This document shows, in pieces, positions 1 to 8,657 of a DNA stretch of 64,000 nt. Both the position numbers and the translations under genes were made by a program. The notes below the pieces were generated by a model, which did not search any database, had not been told where the DNA came from, and worked only from the letters and a program-made list of their open reading frames with translations. This DNA comes from Ilumatobacteraceae bacterium (GTDB lineage: Bacteria > Actinomycetota > Acidimicrobiia > Acidimicrobiales > Ilumatobacteraceae): assembly GCA_025463305.1 (NCBI GenBank), contig JAOBWK010000069.1, positions 1-64,000 of the forward strand. The letters run 5' to 3'. Within the stretch, counting starts at the first letter, position 1. Each line of letters opens with the position of its first letter.

Positions 1-527
1 GTGACATCGGTGTAGATCTCGCAAGCATCGGCGTTCAGCGCCTTCGCCAACGCCGAAGCGGTGAGGTCGCTGGCGCCACGACCCATCGTCGTGATCTCCT
101 TGTCGAGGCTGACGCCCTGGAACCCGGCGACCACGCACACCTTGCCCTTCGCCAGCGCGTCGCGGACACGGTCACCCTTGACCTCGACGATCTTGGCCTT
201 GCCGTGCACGTTGTCGGTGATGATGCCGACCTGGCTGCCGGTGAAGCTGATCGCGTCGACGCCGAGGTCGTTGAGCGCCATGCAGACCAGCGCCGCCGAC
301 ATCCGCTCGCCGGTGGTGAGCAGCATGTCCATCTCGCGACCCGGGCGGGTGTTCGACACCTGGGTGGCGAGGGCGATCAGGTTGTCGGTGGTCTTGCCCA
401 TCGCGCTCACGACGACGACGACGTCGTTGCCGTGGCGCTTGGTAAACGCGACGTGGTCGGCGACGGCGCGCATGCGGTCTGGATCGGCGACGGACGTGCC
501 GCCGAATTTCTGGACGATCAGGGCCAC
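1..527 (-). CDS. lysC: Aspartate kinase, N-terminal part (runs off the window)
   Basis: ATP-dependent phosphorylation of aspartate, first step of the lysine/threonine/methionine/diaminopimelate pathway, cytoplasmic. The visible N-terminal 175 residues open with the kinase nucleotide-binding signature (VQKFGGTSV), continue with the TTGERMS substrate loop and FTGSQ segment, and show the normal amino acid kinase order. The GTG start at 527 has an AAAGGA ribosome binding site eight bases upstream. The C-terminal ACT domains that mediate lysine/threonine feedback lie outside the window, so alpha/beta or single-subunit organisation cannot be judged. It is divergent from the transporter gene that follows. 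Confidence 0.95.
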   Translation of the reverse strand, partial: MALIVQKFGGTSVADPDRMRAVADHVAFTKRHGNDVVVVVSAMGKTTDNLIALATQVSNTRPGREMDMLLTTGERMSAALVCMALNDLGVDAISFTGSQVGIITDNVHGKAKIVEVKGDRVRDALAKGKVCVVAGFQGVSLDKEITTMGRGASDLTASALAKALNADACEIYTDV

Positions 528-665
528 GGGCCAATTCCTTTGGGGGTACAGCCTTTGCAGGACACAGTCCCCGACGGACTCCCTGTGCGGGGCGGGCTGG
601 CGAGGCAGTCGGAAGGCTACCGGCGGGGCGTGGTGCCCGACACGCGCATGGTTACCCTCTGCGCC

Positions 666-1850
666 GTGTTGGCCAGCCGTCTCGACGAGACCTACAGCGA
701 CGAGGTGCGGTCCTCGCTGCTCCCGCTGACGGTGGCCAAGATCGCCGCCAACAGCGCGTTCCGCTTCGCCGCGCCGTTCGTCGCCACCATCGCCAGCGGT
801 CTCCACGTCAGCCTGGCGAGCGTCGGCGGGGCGATCGCGCTCGGCGAGTTCGTCGGCCTGAGCGCGCCGTTGGTCACCCGCGCCGCACGACCCTTCCAGC
901 GGCGCTCGGCGATGACGATCGGCCTGCTCGGCATGGCCCTCGGGGCGTCGATCAGTGCGGTCAGCCGGAGCATCGTCGTGTTCGGGGTCGGCCTGGTCAT
1001 CCTCGCGGTCTCCAAGATCGTCTTCGACCTCGGGGTGATCGCGTGGATCACCGACCGGGTCGCGTACGCGAAGGTCGGCCGCGCCATCGGGCTCACCGAG
1101 ACGGCGTGGGCGATCGGGCTGTGCGTCGGCGTCGTTCTGATGGGGCTGCTGACCGGCGTCACGTCGTGGCGCTGGGGCTACGTGCTCGCCGTGCTCGCCA
1201 TCGTCGTGATGGCCGCCGTCATCCACAGCCGGCTGCCGTCGGAGTTCGGGCGCGTGGTCGCCGCCCCCGTCGCCCACCGCGACCGGGCGCGGCTCGGCAA
1301 CGGGTGGTGGGTGATCGCCGGCACGGTCACGCTGACGGCCGCGTCGCAGAGCGTCTTCGTCACGTTCGGCAAGTGGCTGCAGGACGACTTCCACTTCAGC
1401 GACACGCAGCTGACCGCCGTCATCTTCGCGTTCGGAGCGGTCGAGCTCGTCGCCACATCATCGACGATCCGGTTCGTCGACGCGTGGGGCAAGCAGCGGT
1501 CGGTGCTGTACGGCAGCGCCGTCATGGTGCCCCTCGGCGCCGCGCTCGCGCTGCTCCACCACCACCTGTTCGTCGGCGTGGCGTTGCTCGCGCTGTTCAT
1601 CGGTGCGTTCGAGTTCACGGTGCTCTCGACGATCTCACTCTCCAACAGCCTCGTCCCGTCGAACCCGTCGAGCGGCTTGGCGATGATGGTCAGTGGGGCG
1701 ACGTTGGGCCGGGCCGTGATGGCGTCTGTGGCCACTGCGGCGTACAGCGCGCACGGGATGTGGCTGCCGGCGGCGATCGGCTCGTCGTGCGCGGCAGTGA
1801 CGTGGCTGTGCCACCAACGTCATCGTGCGTTGTCCGCACACGCCCACTGA
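666..1850 (+). CDS. Major facilitator superfamily transporter
   Basis: A 394-residue, very hydrophobic protein with about twelve membrane helices and the short basic loops expected of an MFS permease; the middle loop (RDRARLG region) divides two six-helix halves. Substrate cannot be predicted; no resistance-specific motif is obvious. Start: GTG at 666 is preceded by TACCCT at 653-658 with a 7-nt gap, the leaderless architecture used throughout this window. ATG at 648 in the same frame is the alternative and would lie inside the promoter. It is divergently arranged with lysC and convergent with the polymerase-like gene. Confidence 0.85.
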   Translation: MLASRLDETYSDEVRSSLLPLTVAKIAANSAFRFAAPFVATIASGLHVSLASVGGAIALGEFVGLSAPLVTRAARPFQRRSAMTIGLLGMALGASISAVSRSIVVFGVGLVILAVSKIVFDLGVIAWITDRVAYAKVGRAIGLTETAWAIGLCVGVVLMGLLTGVTSWRWGYVLAVLAIVVMAAVIHSRLPSEFGRVVAAPVAHRDRARLGNGWWVIAGTVTLTAASQSVFVTFGKWLQDDFHFSDTQLTAVIFAFGAVELVATSSTIRFVDAWGKQRSVLYGSAVMVPLGAALALLHHHLFVGVALLALFIGAFEFTVLSTISLSNSLVPSNPSSGLAMMVSGATLGRAVMASVATAAYSAHGMWLPAAIGSSCAAVTWLCHQRHRALSAHAH

Positions 1851-1874
1851 GGCCCGGCGCCCACCGACACGGCG

Positions 1875-3623
1875 TCAGCCCTTCGCGTCGGACCACCGTT
1901 CGACGATGCTCGTGTCGGCGACGAAGCGCACGCTGCGATCCTGTGCCCATCGCCACGCGGCCTCCTGCAGGCCGTCGTCGATCGCCGCGGCCACCGCGTC
2001 GGCCGATGCCGCTGGTGCGTGCACCAGCAGCTCGTCGTGCAGGCACAGGACGATGCGCGCCCCGTGCTGGGCCGTGCGTGCCCGCACGGTGGCGGCCCAC
2101 GCCTTGAACAGCTCGGCCGCTGCGCCCTGCACCATCGCGTTGCGCGCATACCGCCCCCGCCCGTTGGCGACGGCGCGCTGGTCGCGGTCATCGAGGTGAT
2201 CAGGCGTCGGCCACATCCGGATCAGCCGGCCGCCGTTGGTGCGTAGATCGCGTCCGTTTCGGCCGGACTCGTCCGCGTCGCGCAGGTACGTCATCGCCAC
2301 CGGGTACGCGGTCTCCATCCCGCGCAGGGCCTGGCCCGCAGCGCCCGACGTCTGCCCGTACATCGCGGCGAGCACGGCCACCTTCGCCACCGGCCGCTCG
2401 ACGCCGAGCCGGGCGGCGACCGGTGCGTACATGTCGTCGTCCTGGGTGGCGGCGGCGAGCAGCGGATCGGCCGAGACGGCGGCCAGCACGCGCGGTTCGA
2501 TCTGCCCGAGATCCGCGCGGATGAACACGTGCCCCGGTTCGGCCACGACGGCGACGCGCATCTCGGCCGGCAGGTTGTGCAGGCCGGCCTGCGCCGTCAT
2601 CCGCCCGGCCGCGCCGTCGCTGCCGGACCACGCGCCGCGCAGGCGATCGTCGGCCCCGACGTGCTCCTCGAGCCACGTGTATCCGTAGGTGGTGGCGATC
2701 CGCTCGGCCTTGCGCCACGTCAGCAGCGCGTCGACCACCGGGTGCGCGTCGCGGAACGGCTCGAGCCGCCACGCACGTGTGTCCGGTACATCGACGCCGA
2801 CGCGGTTGAGCAACGACCGCACGTGCGCCGGGTTGCGCAGATCGATGTCACGGCTCGCCGGCACGTGGCGCAGCACCTCGGCGTCTCGCGCCGCCCGGGC
2901 GACCGCCGCATCGGACTCGCTCGCCGTGCGCGGGCCGACCGATGCAGCGATCGTCGCCTCGGCGACGCCTCTGTCGATCGGCAACCCGTCTGCCTCCAGC
3001 TCCGCGCAGAGCAGCTCCGCTGCAGACTCCGACCTGGCGGTGGCGGCGGCGCGCACGGGGTCCGTCGCCTGATCCAGCAGGCCGCGTTGGAGCGTGTGGA
3101 TCGCCAACGCGGCGGCAGCCCATCGACCGATCCGGGTGACGTCGGACGCCCACCCGCCGGCGGTCCACTCAGGTCGTAGGTGTCCGTCCGGCCGGAACGG
3201 ATCGTCGAGGTCCGAGCCCTCGTCGGTGACGGCGTCGAGCAGGTTGAGCTGGCCCATCTCCGGGATGCTCGATGTCGGCAAGCCGTGGAGCACCGCGACC
3301 ACCCGTGCCGGATCGGCCTTCCAGCCACCGAACAGCAGCCGGTGCACGGCGGCGATGTCCCAGCACGTCGCGACCCGGACCCCGGCCGACACCAGCGTCT
3401 TGGCGGTGTCGTTCGACCACATCACCCAGCGCGGCCGCAACACCTCGTCGATCACGGCGACGATCGCAGCCGGCGTCGGTGTCGACACGACCCACTCGCC
3501 GTCAGCCGCGGCGAGGCCGAGCCCGACCGACGGGAGCAGCGCCAGCGCGAGATGGGCGCCCCGCTCGAACCCCGCGGCACGGAGCTCGGCGACGATCTGC
3601 TCGCCGTTCGACGCCGACGTCAT
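1875..3623 (-). CDS. Bifunctional 3'-5' exonuclease/DNA polymerase, PolA-like without the 5' nuclease
   Basis: A 582-residue family A DNA polymerase of the actinobacterial stand-alone type, much shorter than PolA (about 900). The N-terminal third is a degenerate exonuclease-like domain. Polymerase motif A is RADLGQIEPRVL with the metal-binding Asp near residue 371, and motif C is LCLHDELLVH near residue 530. In motif B the usual NFG..YG helix reads VLA.MYG, so the bulky aromatic that selects sugars in Pol I is Leu. Start: ATG at 3623 follows AACACT by 7 nt (leaderless); an in-frame ATG at 3650 is less likely. It shares a divergent control region with the FabH-like gene. Its in vivo role (repair or backup synthesis) is inference. 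Confidence 0.88.
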   Translation of the reverse strand: MTSASNGEQIVAELRAAGFERGAHLALALLPSVGLGLAAADGEWVVSTPTPAAIVAVIDEVLRPRWVMWSNDTAKTLVSAGVRVATCWDIAAVHRLLFGGWKADPARVVAVLHGLPTSSIPEMGQLNLLDAVTDEGSDLDDPFRPDGHLRPEWTAGGWASDVTRIGRWAAAALAIHTLQRGLLDQATDPVRAAATARSESAAELLCAELEADGLPIDRGVAEATIAASVGPRTASESDAAVARAARDAEVLRHVPASRDIDLRNPAHVRSLLNRVGVDVPDTRAWRLEPFRDAHPVVDALLTWRKAERIATTYGYTWLEEHVGADDRLRGAWSGSDGAAGRMTAQAGLHNLPAEMRVAVVAEPGHVFIRADLGQIEPRVLAAVSADPLLAAATQDDDMYAPVAARLGVERPVAKVAVLAAMYGQTSGAAGQALRGMETAYPVAMTYLRDADESGRNGRDLRTNGGRLIRMWPTPDHLDDRDQRAVANGRGRYARNAMVQGAAAELFKAWAATVRARTAQHGARIVLCLHDELLVHAPAASADAVAAAIDDGLQEAAWRWAQDRSVRFVADTSIVERWSDAKG

Positions 3624-3733
3624 CGGTCCGAGTGTTGCACACCGCCCCACGGAGCCGTCCCGCCGTCGGCAATACTCTCCGGGTGGGGGAGGGGACGCCG
3701 ACGTTCGCCTCGGTCCCCGCCGAAGGGGACACA

Positions 3734-4876
3734 GTGAGTCAGATCGTGATCACGGGCACCGGGCTGTACACGCCGCCCGAGTCGATCAGCAACGCCGAGC
3801 TGGTCGCGTCGTTGACCACGGCCGTGACGCGCTGGAACGAGGATCACGCCGAGGAGATCGAGCTCGGTCTGGTTCAGGTGCGCGCCACACCGGACGAGGA
3901 GTTCATCCTCAAGGCGTCGGGCATCCGTTCTCGCTACGTCGTCGACAAGGCCGGCATCCTCGATCCCGAGCGGTTGCGTCCGAACCTCAAGCTGCGCGGC
4001 GAGCACGAGCTCGGCATCCAGGCCGAGATGTCGATGCCGGCCATCCGTCAGGCGCTGGCGATGGCCGGTCGCCAGGGCAGCGACGTCGACGCCGTCATCG
4101 TCGGTTGCTCGAACCTGCAGCGCGCCTACCCCGCCGTGTCGATCGAGATCCAGAACGAGCTCGGCGCCGGCGGTTGGGCGTACGACATGAACGTCGCCTG
4201 CTCGTCGGCCACGTTCTCGATCCAGGCGGCCGTCGATGCGCTGAAGAACGGCTCGGCGCGCTGCGTCGTGGTGGTGAACCCGGAGATCACGTCGGGGCAC
4301 AACAACTTCGAGCTTCGCGACTTCCACTTCATCTTCGGCGACGCATGCACGGCGCTCGTGCTCGAGCGTGCTGACGATGCGGTCGCCGCCGAGTCGTGGG
4401 CGGTGCTCGGCACCAAGCTCGCGACGCAGTTCTCGAACAACATCCGCAACGACTTCGGGTTCCTCAACCCGAGCGAGGTCGGCGAGCGCGATCCGCACGA
4501 TCTCGTGTTCCGCCAGCGCGGCCAGCAGGTGTTCCGCGAGGTGTGCCCGATGGTGTCGGCGCACATCACTGAGCACCTCGACGCGCTTGGCTACGCGCCC
4601 TCCGCCATCCGTCGGTTCTGGCTCCACCAGGCGAACCTGAAGATGAACCAGCTGATCGCCAAGGGCGTGCTCGGCCGTCTCCCCGACGAGCACGAGGCGC
4701 CCGTCATCCTCGACGAGTACGCGAACACCAGCTCGGCGGGATCGATCATCGCCTTCCACATGCATCGGTCTGATCTGGCTGCCGGCGACATCGGCGTGAT
4801 CTGCTCGTTCGGCGCCGGCTACAGCGTCGGCAGCGTGATCGTCACCAAGGTCGCGCGCCACGGGGTCGTTGCCTAA
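3734..4876 (+). CDS. Beta-ketoacyl-ACP synthase III family protein (FabH-like)
   Basis: A 380-residue thiolase-fold condensing enzyme. The catalytic triad is readable: Cys156 in NVACSSAT, His in WLHQAN near residue 295, and Asn in EYANTSS near residue 330. It is about 50 residues longer than housekeeping FabH, with an insertion around residues 30-60, so it may use acyl starters other than acetyl-CoA, or belong to the FabH-like branch that feeds hydrocarbon or lipid synthesis. Start: GTG at 3734 has a GAAGGGGAC ribosome binding site and a TACTCT box about 50 bases upstream; a GTG nearer that box is less supported. Its stop codon TAA forms part of the next gene's -10 box. Confidence 0.88.
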   Translation: MSQIVITGTGLYTPPESISNAELVASLTTAVTRWNEDHAEEIELGLVQVRATPDEEFILKASGIRSRYVVDKAGILDPERLRPNLKLRGEHELGIQAEMSMPAIRQALAMAGRQGSDVDAVIVGCSNLQRAYPAVSIEIQNELGAGGWAYDMNVACSSATFSIQAAVDALKNGSARCVVVVNPEITSGHNNFELRDFHFIFGDACTALVLERADDAVAAESWAVLGTKLATQFSNNIRNDFGFLNPSEVGERDPHDLVFRQRGQQVFREVCPMVSAHITEHLDALGYAPSAIRRFWLHQANLKMNQLIAKGVLGRLPDEHEAPVILDEYANTSSAGSIIAFHMHRSDLAAGDIGVICSFGAGYSVGSVIVTKVARHGVVA

Positions 4877-4885
4877 GCTCACGTC

Positions 4886-5302
4886 ATGCTGTTGACCGAG
4901 ATCGACCACGTGGCCATTGCCGTTCGCGACCTCGAGGCCGCCATCGACTACTACCAGCGGGCGTTCGGCGCCACGGTCGAGCACCGCGAGATCGTCGAGT
5001 CCGACGGCGTCGAGGAAGCCCTGCTGAACGTGGCCCAGAGCTACATCCAGCTGCTCACGCCGACGAGCGACGCGTCCCCGGTCGCGAAGGCGATCGAGAA
5101 GCGTGGCGAGGGACTTCACCACATCGGCTACCGCGTCGACGACTGCGGCGTCGCGCTCGATTCGATGATCGCGGCCGGTGCCACGCCGATCGACAAGGCG
5201 CCCCGCCCGGGCAGCCGCGGCACCACCGTGGCGTTCATTCATCCGAAGGGCAGCTTCGGCACGCTGATCGAGCTGGTCCAGGAGAACCCGACCAGCCACT
5301 GA
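4886..5302 (+). CDS. mce: Methylmalonyl-CoA epimerase
   Basis: A 138-residue vicinal-oxygen-chelate protein, full family length. It interconverts (R)- and (S)-methylmalonyl-CoA, linking propionyl-CoA carboxylation to the B12-dependent mutase. The metal-ligand pattern is visible: DHVAIAV near the N terminus, GLHHIGYRV in the middle, and GTLIELVQ at the end. The start is leaderless: TAAGCT at 4874-4879 contains the TAA stop of the upstream gene and stands 6 nt from the ATG. It thus has its own promoter despite the operon-like spacing. The meaA mutase gene at 37.9 kb would belong to the same C4/C5 acyl-CoA metabolism. Confidence 0.93.
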   Translation: MLLTEIDHVAIAVRDLEAAIDYYQRAFGATVEHREIVESDGVEEALLNVAQSYIQLLTPTSDASPVAKAIEKRGEGLHHIGYRVDDCGVALDSMIAAGATPIDKAPRPGSRGTTVAFIHPKGSFGTLIELVQENPTSH

Positions 5303-5346
5303 CGTCCGGCGGCGGCGCAGGGACAGGACAGAGCCCGAAAACGCGA

Positions 5347-5384
5347 CGAGGGCCGCACCTGGCCTGTTCGGCGGGCGGCCCTCG
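5347..5384. terminator. Hairpin between convergent mce and csbD-like genes
   Basis: A perfect 10-bp stem, CGAGGGCCGC at 5347-5356 pairing with GCGGCCCTCG at 5375-5384, with an 18-nt loop. It lies between two convergent genes and could terminate in both directions. There is no U-tract on either strand, as is common in high-GC actinomycetes. Confidence 0.6.
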
Positions 5385-5423
5385 ACGGGTGGTGGAAGCC
5401 GAGGCAAATCAGCTCCCGCAAGA

Positions 5424-5615
5424 TCAGTTGCGGTGGAGGGTTTCCTTCACCTTGTCGACGGCGTCATCGAGCTTGTCCTTGATGTCGCCGAGGAACTCCT
5501 TGGCCTTGCCGGCGTTCTCGTCGGTCTTGCCGTCCTGCTTGAGCTGGTCATTGCCGGTCAAGTCGCCTGCCGCCTGCTTGATCCTGCCCTTGGCCTGATC
5601 CAGATCCTTGTCCAT
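5424..5615 (-). CDS. CsbD-like stress protein
   Basis: A 63-residue, highly charged, helical protein. The repeats of AKGRIKQAAGDLTGN and KAKEFLGDIKDKLDDAVDKVKE are typical of the CsbD family, small hydrophilic proteins usually induced by general stress; the biochemical role is unknown. ATG at 5615 has an AGAGAGGAAG ribosome binding site. The sequence above it holds GTTT and GGGAAG elements resembling a sigma-B promoter, but the spacing is too long to claim one. Confidence 0.85.
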   Translation of the reverse strand: MDKDLDQAKGRIKQAAGDLTGNDQLKQDGKTDENAGKAKEFLGDIKDKLDDAVDKVKETLHRN

Positions 5616-5705
5616 GATGCTTCCTCTCTGAGGGGGTGATGCCATGAGACTTCCCGCGTCGTCGACGCTTGAAACCTCCGACCGCGCCGAGGAGGTTGTC
5701 ATCGG

Positions 5706-6884
5706 TCACTCGGCGAGCAGCACCAGGCCCTTGAGGTACGCCGCTTCGGGAAACGCCAGCGGCACAGGGTGATCGCTCGGCTGATCGAGCCGGCCGACGA
5801 TGCGCAGGTCCCGCTTGGCATCGAGCGCTGCGCCCGCCACCACCTTCTGGAACAGCTCGGTGCTCACCCCGCCGCTGCAGGAGAACGTCATGAGGATCCC
5901 ACCAGGTGCCAGCAGCTTGGCGGCCAGCAGGTTGAGGTCCTTGTAGGCCCGCGTCGCGCGGGCCACCTGGGCCTCGGTCTGGGCGAGCTTGGGCGGATCG
6001 AGCATGATCAGGTCGTACGACTTGGCCCGGTCGCGCAGGGTGCGCAGCTCAGCGAACGCGTCGCCCTCGATGACATCGCCCAGCTCCACCCCGTTGAGCT
6101 CGGCGTTGCGCGCGGCCCCTGCCAACGCCGGTCCCGACGAGTCGAGGCTCGTCACCGACGCCGCGCCGTGGCGCGCCGCGATCACGCCGAACGCGCCGGT
6201 GTACGAGAACGCGTTGAGCACGCGCCGTCCCTCGGCGACCCGCGCCACGGCGTCGCGCGCGTTGCGCTGATCGAGGTAGAAGCCCGTCTTCTGGCCCTCC
6301 GTGAAACCGACGGCGTATCGCAGATCGCGCTCGGTGATCACGCTCTCCGCGTCGGGCTCGTTGCCGCGCAGCAGTCCCGTGCGCGGAGCGAGGTCCTCGC
6401 GTTGGCGGGCATCGATGTCGGACCGCTCGTACACACAGCGCACGCCGGGCAGCGAAAAGAGTGCATCTGCAACGACTTCTCGCCAGCGGTCGGCGCCGGC
6501 AGAGCCCATCTGCACGACGACCGATTCGCCGTAGCGATCGGCGATCACGCCGGGCACGCCGTCGGCCTCGCTGAACACGAGGCGGGCCGCGTCGGTGATC
6601 GGCGCCAGGCCGCTGCGGCGGGCCGCAGCGGCCACCACGCGGGATGCCACCAGCTCGTCGTCGACGACGGTGTCGGGATCGAACGTCCACAACCGAGCAC
6701 GCAGCTGCGACGCCGGTGCGTACGACGCTCGTCCGAGCAGATCGCCCGTCGCGCTGACCACGCGCACCGTGTCGCCCGGCGCAGGGGAGCCTTCGACGCG
6801 TGCGACGCCGCCGCTGAAGATCCACGGATGGTGCCGGCGGACGGACTTCTCGCGCCCCGGGCGCAGCACCAGTGTCGGTTCCAT
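5706..6884 (-). CDS. rlmI: Class I SAM-dependent rRNA methyltransferase, RlmI-like
   Basis: A 392-residue protein with an N-terminal PUA-like RNA-binding domain (about residues 1-75), a central segment (DAARLVFSEADGVPGVIADRY) and a C-terminal Rossmann methyltransferase. The SAM motif is NAFSYTGAFGV. The catalytic motif LDPPKLAQ and a TFSCSG cysteine segment match the family that makes m5C in 23S rRNA (E. coli position 1962). Start: TACCCT stands 7 nt before ATG 6884, so translation is probably leaderless. The exact target base in this organism is inferred from the family. Confidence 0.88.
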   Translation of the reverse strand: MEPTLVLRPGREKSVRRHHPWIFSGGVARVEGSPAPGDTVRVVSATGDLLGRASYAPASQLRARLWTFDPDTVVDDELVASRVVAAAARRSGLAPITDAARLVFSEADGVPGVIADRYGESVVVQMGSAGADRWREVVADALFSLPGVRCVYERSDIDARQREDLAPRTGLLRGNEPDAESVITERDLRYAVGFTEGQKTGFYLDQRNARDAVARVAEGRRVLNAFSYTGAFGVIAARHGAASVTSLDSSGPALAGAARNAELNGVELGDVIEGDAFAELRTLRDRAKSYDLIMLDPPKLAQTEAQVARATRAYKDLNLLAAKLLAPGGILMTFSCSGGVSTELFQKVVAGAALDAKRDLRIVGRLDQPSDHPVPLAFPEAAYLKGLVLLAE

Positions 6885-6933
6885 CTGCAGCAGGGTACGG
6901 CGCGGCGCCGAACCCCGACAGGTGCTCAGTGAA

Positions 6934-7422
6934 TCAGACGGATGCCTCGGCGCAGCTCGCCAGCCAGCCGTGGTCCTGCAGCTGTCGCTCGAACATCACG
7001 GCGATCGAGTTGGCGAGGTCTTCCTGGTACTTCAGGGTGATCGCGAACTGACGGGTGAGCTCCTCGAAGCGGCTCTCGAGCAGCGCGATCCGGTCCGGTG
7101 TCGTCGACGGCGTCGGCTCGGCTGCGGGCAACGTCTGCCCGTGCCCGGTGTGCAGCTCCTCGCGGACCCGCTCGACGAGCGAGATCACGGTGGCCTTCTC
7201 ACGATCGAGATCGGCCCGGGACTCGGCGCGGGCGGTCTCGATCGCCTGCTGCGAGATCTGCGCGTATGCCGCCATCGAGGTGAACTGCGAACGGAGTTGC
7301 TCCTCGACCATCGCCAAGCGCTCGCGGACGTCGGCCGCCGCATCGGACGCGGCCTGTTCGCCCTCGCCCGGGAGGAACGGCCCAGTGCTGAAGTCTTCCC
7401 ACATGTCGCTCTTGCGTCGCAT
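6934..7422 (-). CDS. Hypothetical coiled-coil protein beside the pilin genes
   Basis: I do not recognise this 162-residue protein. It is Glu/Arg/Gln-rich, with heptad-like patterning over most of its length (for example LAMVEEQLRSQF, RADLDREKATVIS, LLESRFEELTRQF), so probably a long coiled coil with no membrane segment. Start: ATG at 7422 has GAGGTG nine bases upstream; ATG at 7497 would add 25 arginine-rich residues and has no ribosome binding site. It is divergent from the first pilin gene. Together with the larger coiled-coil protein heading the pilB operon, it may be an accessory part of the pilus or polarity system; that is inferred from position only. Confidence 0.65.
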   Translation of the reverse strand: MRRKSDMWEDFSTGPFLPGEGEQAASDAAADVRERLAMVEEQLRSQFTSMAAYAQISQQAIETARAESRADLDREKATVISLVERVREELHTGHGQTLPAAEPTPSTTPDRIALLESRFEELTRQFAITLKYQEDLANSIAVMFERQLQDHGWLASCAEASV

Positions 7423-7732
7423 CTCCGTGTCCACCTCATTCCCACTCGATCGGGTCGCGGACAGCGCGTCGCGACGGCCGCTTCTCCGGCAATCCATGTA
7501 TCGGTCGACCGCGCCCCGACCTTGAATCGGCCAGTTCCAGAGAACTCCTTGACCAGCTCAAGAGGCCTTCTTGAGAGTGTGACCGTTGTGCAAGCACTGA
7601 GTCATCGACCGGACAACAAAGGGCTCAAGGTGCGCTCCAACCGTGCCGAAGAGATCTCAGCACCGAGCTGAGATTGGGTTGATCTCGGTGTGTTTCGTGG
7701 GACAACAACTTTGCGGAGGAACGCACCAAATC
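7423..7732. other. 310-bp intergenic control region upstream of the first pilin
   Basis: No gene is visible here. It holds two strong dyads: CTCAAGA-N5-TCTTGAG at 7557-7575, and ATCTCAGC-N5-GCTGAGAT at 7654-7674. A possible WhiG-type promoter lies at 7625-7652. The second dyad would fall at the 5' end of the pilin transcript and could form a stabilising hairpin. On the minus strand GCCGATTC (7531-7524) precedes the coiled-coil gene. The amount of structure suggests regulated pilin expression. Confidence 0.55.
7625..7652 (+). promoter_or_regulatory. Candidate WhiG/sigma-28-type promoter of the first pilin
   Basis: TCAA at 7625-7628 and GCCGAAGA at 7645-7652, separated by 16 bases. The consensus for sigma-28/WhiG is TAAA-N15-GCCGATAA, and two closer matches occur in this window. 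This copy has one base of extra spacing and an A for the conserved T, so it is weaker. The transcript would begin about 75 bases before the pilin start. Confidence 0.4.
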
Positions 7733-8110
7733 ATGGAAAACCACATCGAAATTGAAGAGTCCAGCAGCAAGCGCGACAAGGGTTTCACCCTCGTCGAGTT
7801 GCTGATCGTCATCGTCATCCTCGGCATCTTGGCCACCGTCACGGTGTTCGCTGTCCGCGGCATCACCGACAAGGGCACCACGAGTGCCTGCAAGACCGAC
7901 AAGTCCACCATCATCACCGGTCTCGAGTCGTTCTACGCCAACAACACCGGCACAGCGTCGTACCCGGCCACCCTTGCAGCGCTCACCCCGGCCTACCTTG
8001 CGTCGGCACCCGACACGCTCAAGTGGACCTACGCCCTGAACGGTGTCACCCCCGCCGCCCTGAACTCGTCGTACTCGCTGACCGGCATCGGCACCTGCGC
8101 AGGCTTCTGA
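7733..8110 (+). CDS. Type IV major pilin-like protein 1
   Basis: A 125-residue prepilin. The leader is 17 residues, charged, and ends in Gly. Cleavage by prepilin peptidase before Phe gives the mature N terminus FTLVELLIVIVILGILA, with the conserved Glu at position 5 and a roughly 20-residue hydrophobic spine. The mature part is small (about 108 residues), with Cys in SACK and Cys in GTCAGF that could close a C-terminal disulfide loop. GGAGGA at 7715-7720 is the ribosome binding site. It is followed by a very similar second pilin and lies in a locus with pilT, pilD, pilC and pilB. Confidence 0.93.
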   Translation: MENHIEIEESSSKRDKGFTLVELLIVIVILGILATVTVFAVRGITDKGTTSACKTDKSTIITGLESFYANNTGTASYPATLAALTPAYLASAPDTLKWTYALNGVTPAALNSSYSLTGIGTCAGF

Positions 8111-8157
8111 CCTGAGATGAAAGCTGGCGTTCGATCGTCAGCACATGTGCTTGTGAT

Positions 8158-8187
8158 GACGAGCCGGTCCTTCGGGACCGGCTCGTC
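8158..8187 (+). terminator. Strong hairpin between the two pilin genes
   Basis: A perfect 13-bp stem, GACGAGCCGGTCC with GGACCGGCTCGTC, closed by a TTCG tetraloop. It begins 48 bases after the first pilin stop. With no U-tract it may be a terminator or a 3' stabilising structure giving unequal amounts of the two pilins from one transcript. Confidence 0.75.
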
Positions 8188-8270
8188 GCCGCAGGAGCAC
8201 CAGACCAGGTGTCGCGGATGGGCGGCGCGCTGTCGGACCGTTGCCAATCCTTGGAAGGGACACCGAACGA

Positions 8271-8642
8271 ATGCACACCTCCACCCGAACCCCCGCCGAA
8301 GGACCGACGACCGACCGAGGCTTCACGCTCGTCGAGTTGCTGATCGTCATCGTGATCCTCGGCATCTTGGCCACCGTCACGGTGTTCGCCGTGCGAGGCA
8401 TCACGGACAAGGGCACGTCGAGTGCCTGCAAATCCGATCGGAGCACCATCGTGACCGGACTCGAGTCGTACTACGCGAACACGACGAGCACAGGTTCGTA
8501 CCCGGCGACGCTCGCTGCGCTGACGCCGAACTACGTCGCGTCCGCGCCCGACACTGCGAAGTGGACGTACACGCTGACCGGCAACCCCACGCTCAACACG
8601 GCGTACACACTGGTCGGCATCGGCAAGTGCGTCGGCTACTGA
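8271..8642 (+). CDS. Type IV major pilin-like protein 2
   Basis: A 123-residue prepilin, a tandem paralogue of the preceding gene. It has a 17-residue leader ending in DRG, cleavage before Phe, and the same FTLVELLIVIVILGILA spine with Glu5. The C-terminal domain is similar in length but diverged, keeping the SACK and GKC cysteines. GGAAGGGA at 8253-8260 is the ribosome binding site. The hydrophobic-core coding segment is 58/59 identical in DNA to its neighbour, whereas flanking codons have drifted. It could be an alternative major subunit or a minor pilin. Confidence 0.92.
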   Translation: MHTSTRTPAEGPTTDRGFTLVELLIVIVILGILATVTVFAVRGITDKGTSSACKSDRSTIVTGLESYYANTTSTGSYPATLAALTPNYVASAPDTAKWTYTLTGNPTLNTAYTLVGIGKCVGY

Positions 8643-8657
8643 TCGGACACCAGGGAC

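Noticed and set aside
3620..5407. A 595-codon minus-strand open frame
   Set aside because: It covers the FabH-like and epimerase genes antisense; both real genes have intact catalytic motifs.
5616..5700. Sigma-B promoter for the CsbD-like gene
   Set aside because: GTTT and GGGAAG are present on the minus strand but 16 bases apart instead of 12-14, and the -10 is poor.
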